64,000 nucleotides of DNA, taken from positions 434,001-498,000 of the forward strand of contig NC_018330.1 in assembly GCF_000234665.1 (NCBI RefSeq), given 5' to 3'. The notes under the pieces were generated by a model. That model was not told the DNA's origin. It made no database searches and saw only the letters and a list, made by a program, of their open reading frames with translations. The position numbers and the translations under genes were made by a program. Origin of the DNA: Leishmania mexicana MHOM/GT/2001/U1103. Lineage: Eukaryota; Euglenozoa; Kinetoplastea; Trypanosomatida; Trypanosomatidae. Positions 17,858-28,410 of the stretch are shown here, piece by piece (within the stretch, counting starts at the first letter, position 1; each line of letters begins with the position of its first letter).

Positions 17858-20800
17858 ATGAAGCGGTTGTCACTGTCGCTGTATGTGAACTGTCACCATC
17901 GAAGCTACGGCTGCAGGACTGCTGCTGGCGGTAGCGACGATATGCTGCGGTGTCGCATAAGCCCGGTGCCGCCTGCTCGAACTTCCGGCGTAGTTTGTGG
18001 TATGGGCAGCGGCCCACCACCGGGTGCGTCGAGGGCAAGGCTGATCTCGCCCTGCCCGTCTCCATGGATCGCGCAGTGGCAGCAACGGCGCCACATGCAC
18101 GATGCGACCACCGTGGCGGCGATTACGGATAACCAGCTCCGTGGTAGTCTTTCAACCGCCTCACCTGGGCCATCAAGTGTGTGCCCCTCATCCTCCACCA
18201 CCACCGCCAACACGTCGGGCTCGGCTGATCCCACCCCGGAAACTTTCCTTCTGACACAGCTGCAGGTGCTCGCAAAGCAGTACCGAGGAACCCCAAAAAG
18301 CAACAGCAGCAAGGGGGTTGTCGAGAGTCGTGCCACAGGGACAGATGTGCAGGTTTCGGCAAACTCGGCTGGTGCCTTGGCGGCTCTCGTAAGCGACGCT
18401 GACATGTGTGCCAGCGGCCATCTGGACGACAGCACTTTAGCCCCCTCGCAGAGCAATAAACCAGCCTGGCAGCGAGGACTTGAACTTGCGCAGACTGCCT
18501 CGTGCGCTACTGCGGCGGTCACGGAGTGGCTTCTGTTTCTGTGTCTGCGCAGTAGCCAATCCACGACCAATGCTGCCGAGTCGCTAACCGCGGCACCGTT
18601 GGAGGTGTGCGAAGGCGTCTACAGCGCTTGGAGGGAACTGCATCGAGGGCAAAAGCCGGAAAGGAACATAGCAGCAGCAGCCGATGTAGCCAACGCCGTT
18701 GCAGTGTCGAACTCGCCTTCTTCGGCCCGAGCTCATCTGCCGCACCACCGCTCTCCTTTCAGCCCTAAAGGTATCCATCATCACTATGCCACGTATCTCT
18801 TGCGCGAGCTTCACCACGCACAGACGGCCGCCGTTTCGCACACGGCAACGCGCAAGGGAAGCAGTGGCATCAATGGCGGCGACGATGTTTGTAGAGCGTC
18901 GATGCCCACCAAGGACTCGGCAGCAGCACACGCGGCGTCGATGCATCGCATGCGCTACCTGCTTCACAGGGTGCTGGAGGTTCTCCTGATACATCTCCCA
19001 CAAGACCTGGCGGCGACGGCGGCGGCGGGTTCGGCCGCGAAGACTACGGAACAAACGTGCGGCGTGAAAGGCAGATGCTCTCGGCAGTGCCAGCCTTCTC
19101 TCCGCCCCACAACGGCCTTGCTGGTGCTGGAAGCCGCGCGCCACGCGGCAAGATTTTACAGGCAATCATCAATGCTGAGCGGCGTTGACCCGTCTGGTAA
19201 CTTTTCACTGCTCTCTTTCTTGTGGGAGACAGCGCATAGCACAAGCTCGCCGCAGGACGCGCCGGCGGCGTCGCCTCCGCCGACACACTCCGCTCTCGCG
19301 GCAGTGGCCCGTGAGGCCTTCGAGACCATTATGAAGAGCTCAGCGACGGCGCCAACTGACAGGTCTGCGGCTGCTTTGCAGAAGCACCATCACCTGCAGA
19401 ATGACGCGCTGGCTCTTTATGTGGCCTTCCTCGCGACCATTTGCATGCCTCCAATGTCAGAGCGTCGCCTTGAAGTCGAGCTGCAGGCCATCGATAGGTT
19501 TGTGCTAGCTGGCTCACCTACAGCACGCCAACTCGATGTGTCGTCACCGCACCAGCAGCCGCAGGCGCTGAGCAACGGACCACCGCGACTCCTCGTCAGC
19601 GCGGATCGAGCACCTCGTGATCAAAGCGGGTCTGCATCCAGTGCGTCAGCTCTGGCAACAGCTCCCGGTGTGCGGTGGCTGATGGCCACGTATTTAAGCC
19701 CGTCATCGTCATCGTCGGCTCCAGTCTCAGAGCCAAGAGCGGAAGCCGACCGCCGTCAGTGGGACTTTACGCGCGATGCCGTCGTGGCTGTGCTGTGCCG
19801 GTCGAGCCCATTGCTCACGTCGGGCAGTGGCAAGCCTTCTTCAGCCGCTCACGTCCACAATAAAGGTGTATGTGTCGTGCCGTCGAGCGCTGCGCCGGCA
19901 CCACTGCCGTGGTGTGTGTGGATGCTGCGCGCGCTTCTCCACGATGATGCTCAGCAGCAACAGAAGAAGGGGTCGGGAACAGCGTCTTTGGGCGGCGCAA
20001 TACGTAGCGACGCCGACGAGATGTCGACGCTGGTATTGTCGATTCGGTTAGTCATGGATCTCCGGCGCCACTCTCAAGCGACCCTCGCCTGTCACGGGAG
20101 TCCGCGGTGGGAGAAACATCGGCAGCATCGCCTCGTTACGCTGTTGCGTCCGCCGCTGCAACTGGTTTGGGCAACGTTGCTCGATGCCGCAGTGCGAGGC
20201 CAGCTTATCCCCGCCAACTCTTGCAGCGCCGCTTCTGACAACGGCTTCGCGACACAGCACAGCACACGGGCATGTTTTTTTCCTCATTGTGGTACGCCGG
20301 CCGTGTTGCAGCGGCTGTGCTACCCGCACTACGATAAGACGCAGTGGCGCCGCGGGACGGTCAACCTCTACATGCAACTCCTCGACCAATGGAGCGAGTC
20401 AACGCAAGTACGGCAGGTATTTGCGGCAGTTGCGCGGCGCGAGCGCGAGTGGCAGCTGGAGGTGCACGAGGCTGTGCTGGCGGAGCCCCGGGGGCTCGTC
20501 AGTGCTGATGATGAGGTGGATGGCGGGGACGAGGATGACTCCGAGGGCATAGGCGACAGCGAGGCAGAGCGGGTCAGCACGGAGGAGGGCCAGGCGGCAG
20601 CGTCCACAGCTAGGGCAGGTTCACAGAAGCCTATGGTGGTGAGGGTCTTCCGCCGCTATCGCCCCGCCCTCAACCTCGAGTCGTGCCTCATCACACTGCG
20701 TCACTGTGGCTTCCCCAGACAAGTTGTTGCGGAGCTGTGGGACGGGGCGGCGGGTGCCAAAGATGGCATCGAGGGCAGCGATGGCACTCCTGCTACCGCG

Positions 20801-21139
20801 GCACAAGCCAAACTCGCAGGTGAGGTACTGCAGTACATGATCTGCTCGCTGCACGTTGCGGAGCGCAGGCCGCACCGCACCGCGCCCAGTGGCAGTGATG
20901 CGGATGCGAGCCATGAACGAGAGAGCTGGGTTGGTGGCACGAAAACGCCGCACGCGCTGTCGGCTGATGGCGACCCTGGAGCAAACCTGGTGGATAGCAG
21001 CACCATGGAGGCAGATGGCCTGCCGGTGTCGCACTGGGTGGCGTGGATACGCAAGTCCTGTGTGCCGGCGTTAGCGCACCTCTACCAATCGGTCGGGCTG
21101 GAGGATGAGTGGGCGCAGCTGGGGTACGGTCACGAGTGA
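17858..21139 (+). CDS. Large unknown protein with a C-x4-C-x9-C-x2-H zinc motif, 1093 aa
   Basis: I do not recognise the full-length family. The N-terminus MKRLSLSLYVNCHHRSYGCR is basic and could be a mitochondrial presequence, followed by further Arg-rich, acid-poor sequence to about residue 90. The body alternates helical Ala/Leu-rich stretches with Ser/Ala/Thr low-complexity loops. A compact Cys/His motif sits at 806-824: C806, C811, C821 and H824, followed by Y825 and, a few residues later, WRRG. This resembles the small zinc motif (GLCxxHY type) found beside HNH nucleases and in other DNA- or RNA-associated proteins. An acidic stretch (about 885-905) precedes a conserved-looking segment around RVFRRYRPALNLESCLITLRH in dense form. 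The ATG at 17858 is preceded by a start-stop upstream ORF. Function is unknown; RNA or DNA binding in the mitochondrion is one possibility only. Confidence 0.8.
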   Translation: MKRLSLSLYVNCHHRSYGCRTAAGGSDDMLRCRISPVPPARTSGVVCGMGSGPPPGASRARLISPCPSPWIAQWQQRRHMHDATTVAAITDNQLRGSLSTASPGPSSVCPSSSTTTANTSGSADPTPETFLLTQLQVLAKQYRGTPKSNSSKGVVESRATGTDVQVSANSAGALAALVSDADMCASGHLDDSTLAPSQSNKPAWQRGLELAQTASCATAAVTEWLLFLCLRSSQSTTNAAESLTAAPLEVCEGVYSAWRELHRGQKPERNIAAAADVANAVAVSNSPSSARAHLPHHRSPFSPKGIHHHYATYLLRELHHAQTAAVSHTATRKGSSGINGGDDVCRASMPTKDSAAAHAASMHRMRYLLHRVLEVLLIHLPQDLAATAAAGSAAKTTEQTCGVKGRCSRQCQPSLRPTTALLVLEAARHAARFYRQSSMLSGVDPSGNFSLLSFLWETAHSTSSPQDAPAASPPPTHSALAAVAREAFETIMKSSATAPTDRSAAALQKHHHLQNDALALYVAFLATICMPPMSERRLEVELQAIDRFVLAGSPTARQLDVSSPHQQPQALSNGPPRLLVSADRAPRDQSGSASSASALATAPGVRWLMATYLSPSSSSSAPVSEPRAEADRRQWDFTRDAVVAVLCRSSPLLTSGSGKPSSAAHVHNKGVCVVPSSAAPAPLPWCVWMLRALLHDDAQQQQKKGSGTASLGGAIRSDADEMSTLVLSIRLVMDLRRHSQATLACHGSPRWEKHRQHRLVTLLRPPLQLVWATLLDAAVRGQLIPANSCSAASDNGFATQHSTRACFFPHCGTPAVLQRLCYPHYDKTQWRRGTVNLYMQLLDQWSESTQVRQVFAAVARREREWQLEVHEAVLAEPRGLVSADDEVDGGDEDDSEGIGDSEAERVSTEEGQAAASTARAGSQKPMVVRVFRRYRPALNLESCLITLRHCGFPRQVVAELWDGAAGAKDGIEGSDGTPATAAQAKLAGEVLQYMICSLHVAERRPHRTAPSGSDADASHERESWVGGTKTPHALSADGDPGANLVDSSTMEADGLPVSHWVAWIRKSCVPALAHLYQSVGLEDEWAQLGYGHE

Positions 21140-23395
21140 CACAGAAATCCGAATGAGCTGTCAAAGCCGAGGGAGACGTGTGCGAAAGAGGCACACCTCC
21201 CTCCTGCCGGGTACACCGACGTGGGGGGGGGGAGTGGGCATCATGGACGAGTGCGGTCTGCATGCACCCTCCACACCTTTTTTTCAGTGTTGTTGTTCTT
21301 GTCGCCTCTCTCAAAAAAGGCCCCTTGTGTGAGGCTGCCTGAACGCCGTTTTGGTCCCTCTCCACACTCGCTCGCTCGCCCTCTATCTCCGTGGCCACTC
21401 TGGGTTAGCCTTCTGTTATGTCTCCGCCGGCGTTCGACGCAGGGCAACTCCCTGTCACTCGTTCTCCCTGTCCGCCGTCGCCAGCGCTGGCAATTTCACG
21501 CACGCGCGCACGTCTACCAGTGGCTCAGTGCCCACTTGCGGTCTGTGAAAAAGAAAAAGGGCACCGCAGCGCCAACAAGCACCTTTATGCACGCACGCGC
21601 ATACGTTTACGGGCGAGTGTGCTGTGCCCCGTGTCGTGCAGGTTTGGGTCCGCTGATTCAATCTGCGCGGAGGGCGCGCGGTCACGCTGTTGTACGCCTG
21701 GTGCTGATGTGATGGGTGAAAGTGGCCACTGGGTGTCGCTCGATGCATAGAGAGAGCGAGCGCGAGCGAAGGCATATTGAAAGGGCAGGGACAGAGAAGG
21801 CTGCTGCAGACGCGAGTGGGTGCGTGCGTATACGGGTGCGTCTGCGGGCCTCTTTCCCTGCCATGCCGTTGTTGGCCGCCCCGTATCCGTCGATGTCGCT
21901 CTGCGATGGTGCATGCGTGCGCCCTTTGGCGGTCGCACTGAATCGGACGTCGCACATATGGAAACGAATGCCATAAGTATATCCGCCGAAAGAAGAAAAA
22001 ATGGCGCAGATCGAATGTAGCCACACCTCTGCAGAGGCGGGCGGCTTTCTCTGGAGGAAGCGCACGCCTCTCGCCATCCGCATCACGCTCGCAGTTCTTT
22101 GCCTGGCTCACGAACGTAAGTCAATGCGTGCGAAGCAGCTCTCATGTACGCCTCCCACCACATCGACTTCGCGGCTGACATACATACATGCATGACTGCT
22201 CCGCAGGCACCTCTGTTCTCCATTCGTTGGACGCTCCCTCTCAACCCTCCTGTCTTCCCCTCACCCTCTCTCGATCCCTACCATTCCTGTCTTTCCCCCT
22301 CCCTCCCTCTTCGGCTGCCAGTGCAGCCTCTCACCTCACTTTCTCCAGAAAACTTGCTTGCTCCCTTACCTCCTCCTCACCCCACTGGCTTCTCCAGTTT
22401 CCAGCATCGTCTAATCAACCTTGCCGCATGGCCTTTGGGGTACCTGTCTTTCACTGCGTGCATTACTGTCTGAGTAGAGTGGGCATGGGCACCGCTGTCG
22501 TCCTCTAAACGGCTTCGTCCCCCTCTCATTTCACGCCAAGGGAATTTGCGCAAGTTGCCCTTGTCTCTTCTTTCCATCACCAACCCTCCCTCTTGCTCTC
22601 CTCTCTACCCAGAGCCCCTCTTCCCCTCGCGCATCTCCCTCCCTCCTCTGTCCAGTTCGCCCTCTGCGCGGAACGCTTCACACAGATAGTGTCGCCACGC
22701 GAGAGTGCATCTCCTGGCGCCAAAGTATTTCCATAGTCTCACTGCTTTTTTTGTTATTTGTGGGCCGTCGCCTCGCATCCTCCCTCCTCCTCCTCCTCCT
22801 CCTTCCCCCCCCCGTGCCTCTCCGCTTAAGCTCGCTGTTTATGGGTGGCGGTGCGCCTGTGCCACCAGCAAGTCCGTGGCCAACAGCCGAGGGCGGCAGA
22901 AGAGGCAGGCGGAGGTGGAGGGAGAGGTGAGGGGAAGCGCCTCCTCAGAGGTCGTGCTGCTGCTGCTGCTGCTTTGTTTGCGTTTTTCTTCGTTTTTTGT
23001 TCGTTTTTCTTATATTTACTCCTCAGGCCAAGTCATCACCTCCTCCCCTTCCCATCCTTCTCTCCCCCATCCCTCTTCCTCTCCGCAGCGTCGCGCTTGG
23101 TCGTGAGACTCCTTCACGAGCTCTTCTTTGCGTGCATCTTCTTTGTTGTTGTTTTCAAGGGTGCCTACCAGCACCGGCCAATTCCTGCGTCTATTCCCTC
23201 CCCCTCCCCCGCCCCTCCCTTCTTGCTCCCTCATTCCCTGTGCTCCTGCGAAGTGTCGTCGTCCCCGCCCTGCCGCCCTCTTCACTTTCGCCTATTTTTC
23301 GCTCGTGTTGTATCTCTCGCCCCCCCCCTCTCACTTCCTCCGCCCCCCCCCTTTGCTCCGTTATAACCCCCCTTATCCGCGCACATACGCCAGAG
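21140..23395. other. Intergenic region
   Basis: About 2.3 kb without a supportable gene. The right half is dominated by C/T tracts (22200-22420, 22760-22830, 23030-23390). The most likely acceptors for the next gene are AG at 23252-23253 or AG at 23392-23393. Confidence 0.6.
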
Positions 23396-25150
23396 ATGGG
23401 CGCGGGTGGCGTCTCGCCGCAGTCCCGCGGAGTGGCGTCGTTATTCAAGACAGGCGGCAGCTCGAAGGCTGCTGCCACCACTGCGAAGGCGAATCCGCAT
23501 CGCCAAGCGGGCGCACCTAGGGCTGCAGGCACTAGCGGTGCCGCAGCAGCAGCAGCTGGAACGAAACCTGGTGCTGCCATCTCGTACAAGAAGGGCGACA
23601 CGCTCCGTGTCATTGCTCGCCTTCTCAAGCCAGGTGAGACCCTCTCAAAGGAGGTGGGGCGAGTGATGGACGGTGCGCTGATCGCTGTGCACACCATCCC
23701 CCCTCCGCCCCCGGAGACGAGCAAAGAGGGGACGGTGTTCGGGTGGTTCGTTGAGGATCTGGAGCGGCCAGGCACGTGGGAGGCGTACGCGAAGGAGTCG
23801 GCAGACCGTCTGGAGGACGCCTTCCTGAACATGCGCGGCACGTGCACGGTCATCATGAAGAAGCACAGCTACATCGTGGACCTTCATACAATGCAGCAGC
23901 TGCCGGCGGCGTCGGCTGGATCCGCCAGCACGTACCCCGCGCAGCAGCAGCAACGCACCCGGGAGGTGAAGCGGGTGCCGGTGATCACCTTCACCGACCC
24001 CAACACCGGTGAGGTAAAGGTACAAGAGGCGCTGCTGAAAATGGTGGACCCTTTCATGGATGAAGAGGAGGACAGCAACAATGGACAGCCGCAGCAGATC
24101 ACCGAGGGTGCCGACGACATCATCGCTGCTGGTGCGGATGCTGATGGTGCTACCGTAGCCGTAGAAACCGAAGTTGGTCATCTTCCCCATCTCATTCGGA
24201 CAGTTATACCGCACAACTCGCCCATCTACACGATGGAGTGCACTCCGGACATGCAGCAGCTTTGCCCGGAGGCACGTGCCGTTGTCGAGCCTGCTGGAGG
24301 TGCGCTGGTGCTCTCCAGCGGTCGTGACATGCAGCTGCTGGAGTGGAGCATTCAAACTAGCACTGTCATCACGCGCTACGAGTTGCCGGGAACAACGTCC
24401 AAGAACTCGGTGTTGACGGCGAATTACTCTTGCACGGCCAAGTGGATGGTGGCCGGGCTGGACGACTGCACCGTGCGCCTGTACGCCATCGGCAATCCAA
24501 ACGAGGTCTATTGCCTTAAGGGGCATACGCACAAGGTGTACGGCGCTGGCGTGCTGGTCGGTGACGCGCAGGCGGTGACGGCGAGCATGGACTGCCATGT
24601 GAAGGTGTGGGACATCGAAACGGGGGTCTGTGTGCGCAATACGGTGCCCCACAAGTCCCACATCTTTGCTCTTAGGCCTCACCCAACGGACCCCAACGTT
24701 GCCCTGACCGCTGGCGAGGACTGCAAGGTCTGCTTGCAGGACTTCCGCCAAGGAAACTCCGTCGCGGCGGTGTTCACGGGGCACGATCGCACCATCTGGG
24801 ACGTGGACTGGAATCCTGCTAACACAACCTTCGCGGCGTGCGGCGTGGACTGCACCACGCGCATCTTTGACCCGCGCGTCAGCACCACGGCCATTAAAAT
24901 GTTGCGCACCCACAGCCGCGCGGTGCACAGCATCAAGTACACGCCGCATGGGCGAGGGGTGCTGTCGTCCAGCAAGGACTCCTTTGTGAGCCTGGCCGAC
25001 ACCACCGACTGGAGCGTGCAATGGCAAGCCAAGGCGCACGCAACAACTGTGTTTCGTGTGCGCTATCACGTTGGAAGCTCTGTCATGGTGACGGCTGGGT
25101 CGGACTCCAGCGTGAATATGTGGAGCTGGGGGGCGCTGGCCCAGCTCTGA
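23396..25150 (+). CDS. WWE domain plus WD40 repeat protein, 584 aa
   Basis: The N-terminal ~60 residues are Ala/Gly-rich and probably disordered. Residues about 113-200 match a WWE domain: WFVEDLERPGTWEAYAKES, then LEDAF, a basic strand, YIVDLHTMQQ and a basic end. WWE domains bind poly- or iso-ADP-ribose or act in ubiquitin and ADP-ribose pathways. From about 270 to the C-terminus there is a WD40 propeller: VKVWDIETG, GHDRTIWDVDWNP and a final repeat ending VNMWSW are clear, and about seven blades fit. The start is placed at 23396 because upstream sequence in the same open frame is pure C/T leader. A substrate-adaptor role in ADP-ribose- or ubiquitin-dependent control is an inference; the exact orthologue is not known to me. 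Confidence 0.85.
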   Translation: MGAGGVSPQSRGVASLFKTGGSSKAAATTAKANPHRQAGAPRAAGTSGAAAAAAGTKPGAAISYKKGDTLRVIARLLKPGETLSKEVGRVMDGALIAVHTIPPPPPETSKEGTVFGWFVEDLERPGTWEAYAKESADRLEDAFLNMRGTCTVIMKKHSYIVDLHTMQQLPAASAGSASTYPAQQQQRTREVKRVPVITFTDPNTGEVKVQEALLKMVDPFMDEEEDSNNGQPQQITEGADDIIAAGADADGATVAVETEVGHLPHLIRTVIPHNSPIYTMECTPDMQQLCPEARAVVEPAGGALVLSSGRDMQLLEWSIQTSTVITRYELPGTTSKNSVLTANYSCTAKWMVAGLDDCTVRLYAIGNPNEVYCLKGHTHKVYGAGVLVGDAQAVTASMDCHVKVWDIETGVCVRNTVPHKSHIFALRPHPTDPNVALTAGEDCKVCLQDFRQGNSVAAVFTGHDRTIWDVDWNPANTTFAACGVDCTTRIFDPRVSTTAIKMLRTHSRAVHSIKYTPHGRGVLSSSKDSFVSLADTTDWSVQWQAKAHATTVFRVRYHVGSSVMVTAGSDSSVNMWSWGALAQL

Positions 25151-26799
25151 GCGCAGCGGAGAAAGCATGCGGAACGCATAATGAGAAGCGCCTCAGAAAA
25201 CGGCTATGATATCATGCATGCTCGGTATAGAGGTGGCCTGTGTGTCTGTGTTTCTGAAAATGGTGACTCTGCTCGCCTACATGTACATATGTACGTATAT
25301 ATATATATATGCATGCCTGTGTGTACGTGTATACATGTTTAGATATTGTTCTTGCCGATTTGTGCCTTCAATTAGGTGCAAGCGGTTCGACAGCAAAGCG
25401 TGGAGAGACGAATCAATGTGCATGCACACCGCGCGGACACCCGAACACACCTGCTCTCCTCTTGATCTTGTCGCGTTGTGTGGGTGTGTGGGTGTTTCCT
25501 TTTGTATGTGTGCTCTGTCATCGCTGGGCAGGACATGGGGCAAAAAGAGCCGCGGGCGGCGTGGCCGTCGAAGTCGATGCTCGGGGGAGGGGAGAGGGGG
25601 GAGGGAAGTGACTTGGTTTGCGCTTGCCGTCGAAGGAAATCGTTCAGCGTGTGGTGTGCGTGCGTGGTTGAAGAGATCACGTCTTTGTAGGCCCCATCAC
25701 TCCCCTCACCCCCCCCCCCGTTCTCTCTTGTCTCCTGTGTGTGTGTGTGAAACCCTGCTCATTAAACCCCCACCCCCACCCCCACCCCCGACACCTCCGT
25801 TTCGCCTTAGCAGAGACCCGAGCTGCATTCTTCTCCCTCTCCATTTGTATACTTCTTCTCCACTTCACTTTGTGTCTACCTCTCCTCCACTGCGAAGTCG
25901 CATGTCTCGTCATGGTGCAGAATTCTTGCTCTCCACCCCCCCCACCTGTCCTCTCGCCCTCCCTGTGGGGAGGGCAAGGCACGCTACAACGCGGAACCCC
26001 ACAGCGCTTCGCATCAGTGCGTGTGTATGATGCGCCCCTCCGCTCACTTTTCACACAGAAACACCTCTCTGTGAGTTCGCCAACAACTTGACCGCTTTGT
26101 TTTTTCTGGTCTGCTTGTGTCGCTGCGTTGTCCCCCCCCCCTGCATGGGCCTCCCCCTTCCCTCGACTCCACCCGCTCCTGCTCTTGCGCCTTGTCTCTC
26201 TTACTCCCAATGACACAAACATGTACGCTTGTGCACACGTGCTCGTACACGCGATCCCCCCCCCTTCACACCCTCACCCTCACCCCCCAACATCTGCCCC
26301 AAGCCTGAGAAATAGAGAAGCCGAAACTGAAAACAAGAGGAAGCAAAACAAGGCACGTCGCGCACTGTCACAGGTGCGCTAACACCTGCCTGTGCCTGTG
26401 CCTGTGTGCGTGGTCGCACACCCAGTGGAGCATCCGAAGGGAGCGAGAATGCTGGTTGGGTGTTGGCGTCAAGCACACACACACGCGCGCGCGCACGAGA
26501 GAGCGTCTTTGTCTCACTCCTGCACTCTCTTTCGGTGTGCAGGCGGGGGTGTTATTCCTGTCATCATCGTCCTCCTTCCTCCTGTCGGTCTTTCGCCCAA
26601 CGCAGGATTGCTTGCCTGCTGACCCGCTTTTAGGTGTGCGAGCGGGGTCCCTCTCGGACGGCTCGTTGGATCGTTGCCAAGCCACTCCTTGTGCCGCCCT
26701 GTGTGTGAAGATACCCTCTCCGCCAGCCTTGCCCCCCCCGCGTCGATTATTTTCAGTTTTCCGTCGCGGAAGATCCACCGGAACCCCACGCATATAGTC
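25151..26799. other. Intergenic region
   Basis: No gene is supported. Present are a short TA run (about 25295-25310), (CACCCC)n near 25768-25790, a CA/CG run at 26476-26494 and C/T tracts up to the next acceptor. Confidence 0.6.
26730..26756 (+). promoter_or_regulatory. Candidate trans-splice acceptor for the J-protein gene
   Basis: A C run followed by T-rich sequence ends in TTTTCAG at 26756. The 43-nt leader to the ATG at 26800 contains no ATG. Confidence 0.55.
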
Positions 26800-28410
26800 A
26801 TGCTGAATCATCGCGTTGTACTCGTCGCGTCCCCGATGCACGGGGTGGAGCTCGCAGGACTGCTGTTCACCGACTACCTCCGCAGCTCTCTGCTCCAGAT
26901 GGACATTGCCGAGGCACTGAGCGACGTCAACGGATGGTTTTCCTTCTTTAGAAGCGGCTTCAACCCTTCCACGCTCCTGAGCTTCTACAGCCGGCTCATC
27001 AGTGAAAGGATGTTCTTCCGGCTTCTGGAGTGTGGGGTGTCGGCGTTGTGCATGTACAGCGGATCGAGGCTGTGCCAGGACGCGCTTGTGTTTCAACACG
27101 TGTACCCCATTGTGCGCGACTACCGCTACGGTCGTCTGTGGTGCACGCGACTACTTCACTTCGTGGGGGGGCTCTTCTATCCAAGCTTCCTGCGACAGTC
27201 CAGAGGCGGTTTCAGCGCGAGCAGCAGCAGTAGCGGCACCTCTCGCGCCACCGCGAAAGGTTTGACGAGAGGCGGCTCCGCCTCCAGCGCGACACCGCAG
27301 CCCTTCTCACAGTCGGACTTGGTGGACGTTGATGTGGCCTTCTACCGCAACCCGCCGCGGCCCTCGCGGGCGAAGCCGTTTGATGGGATGCCGGTGTCCT
27401 GCGAGGAGGCACTGCGCTACTACCTCTACTGCTACACATCACGTCCTTTCTACGCCATCTTCGTCAGCGGCCTCATCGCGGACGTGACGCTCTTCGTGAT
27501 GGAGCAGATCATCTGGTGCTCGTACTTTTACCAAGAGCGCACAAAGCGAACCTCACGGTGGCGCATGCTGAAGCCCTTCGTTGCTGACCTGGTGGTGGTA
27601 TCGGTGCAAACGACTTTGGTGTACGCGGCTCGCGTATTAGGCGTCTTGATTGGGCAAAAGCTCTCGCGCGAACCCACCGGCGGCGGCATTTTCTGGGGAG
27701 AACGCGTGACGCTGCTGCTGCTGTCACCCGGCATTCAGCGCGTGAGCCTCATCGCGGGGCGCGCTGTTCGAGATACCCTCGAGCGCCGCCACCCCCGCAC
27801 CGTCGAGGACGAGTTGGAGGACAAGCGACTCGAAGAAGAAGCCGAGGAAGCTGCGCGGGCTCAGGCCGCTGCGGAGCACGCCGCATTCGCCTTCACGTCT
27901 GTCCCCCTCGGCAATCCCGCCAGGCGTGCGGCAAACGGTCCTGGCGATGCCGGTGCAGGAGGAGGCCCTGGGGATGCGGGCCACCGCGGAATCTGTGAAC
28001 GTGAGTACACCAACTACTATGAGGTGCTTGGCGTGACAATGCAATCGAAAGTGGCAGACATCAAGAAGGCGTACCGGGCAAAGGCGCTGCTCAATCACCC
28101 CGACCGCGTCGGCAAGGACCCCGTGGCGCAGGAGCAGGCGCGACAGCAGATGTCGGCCATCAACGAGGCCTACGACACGCTTCTGGACTCTGAGAAGCGC
28201 GCGCAGTACGACGCGATGCGCCGCTTTTCTGAAGGCCCTGAATTCCTCAAGAAGCTTGAATCCATGACAACGACCCAGCTGGCTGCAGTGAGCACGGTGG
28301 TCGTATTAGGCTTAGGTACACTGACTGCTGCGTCGGCTTATGGTCAGTATCTAACCATCTTTCAGCGGATGACGTCGCTGGGACGTGGCCCACTGATGCT
28401 CTTCTCTTAA
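26800..28410 (+). CDS. Membrane-associated J-domain (DnaJ) protein, 536 aa
   Basis: An Hsp70 co-chaperone. The J domain lies near the C-terminus (about 403-470): NYYEVLGV, an Arg/Lys-rich helix II, the catalytic HPD at 433-435 and helix III through the EKRAQYDAM segment. After it a hydrophobic stretch of about 20 residues (TQLAAVSTVVVLGLGTLTAA in part, about 490-510) looks membrane-spanning. The N-terminal 350 residues contain several further hydrophobic segments (around 210-235, 265-290 and 305-325) and no G/F or CxxCxGxG zinc region, so it is a class III J-protein. A Glu/Ala-rich coiled-coil-like linker (about 330-370) and a Gly/Ala loop precede the J domain. ER or mitochondrial membrane location cannot be decided from sequence. 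The ATG at 26800 is the first after the predicted acceptor. Confidence 0.9.
   Translation: MLNHRVVLVASPMHGVELAGLLFTDYLRSSLLQMDIAEALSDVNGWFSFFRSGFNPSTLLSFYSRLISERMFFRLLECGVSALCMYSGSRLCQDALVFQHVYPIVRDYRYGRLWCTRLLHFVGGLFYPSFLRQSRGGFSASSSSSGTSRATAKGLTRGGSASSATPQPFSQSDLVDVDVAFYRNPPRPSRAKPFDGMPVSCEEALRYYLYCYTSRPFYAIFVSGLIADVTLFVMEQIIWCSYFYQERTKRTSRWRMLKPFVADLVVVSVQTTLVYAARVLGVLIGQKLSREPTGGGIFWGERVTLLLLSPGIQRVSLIAGRAVRDTLERRHPRTVEDELEDKRLEEEAEEAARAQAAAEHAAFAFTSVPLGNPARRAANGPGDAGAGGGPGDAGHRGICEREYTNYYEVLGVTMQSKVADIKKAYRAKALLNHPDRVGKDPVAQEQARQQMSAINEAYDTLLDSEKRAQYDAMRRFSEGPEFLKKLESMTTTQLAAVSTVVVLGLGTLTAASAYGQYLTIFQRMTSLGRGPLMLFS

Noticed and set aside
22997..23395. N-terminal extension of the WWE-WD40 gene
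   Set aside because: The extension is a Pro/Ser/Leu translation of C/T tract and lies upstream of the likely acceptors.
23645..25168. 507-codon open frame on the - strand
   Set aside because: It is antisense to the WWE-WD40 gene; long antisense frames arise from G/C-rich third positions. Its translation is His/Arg/Val-rich with no domain, and all real genes here are on +.
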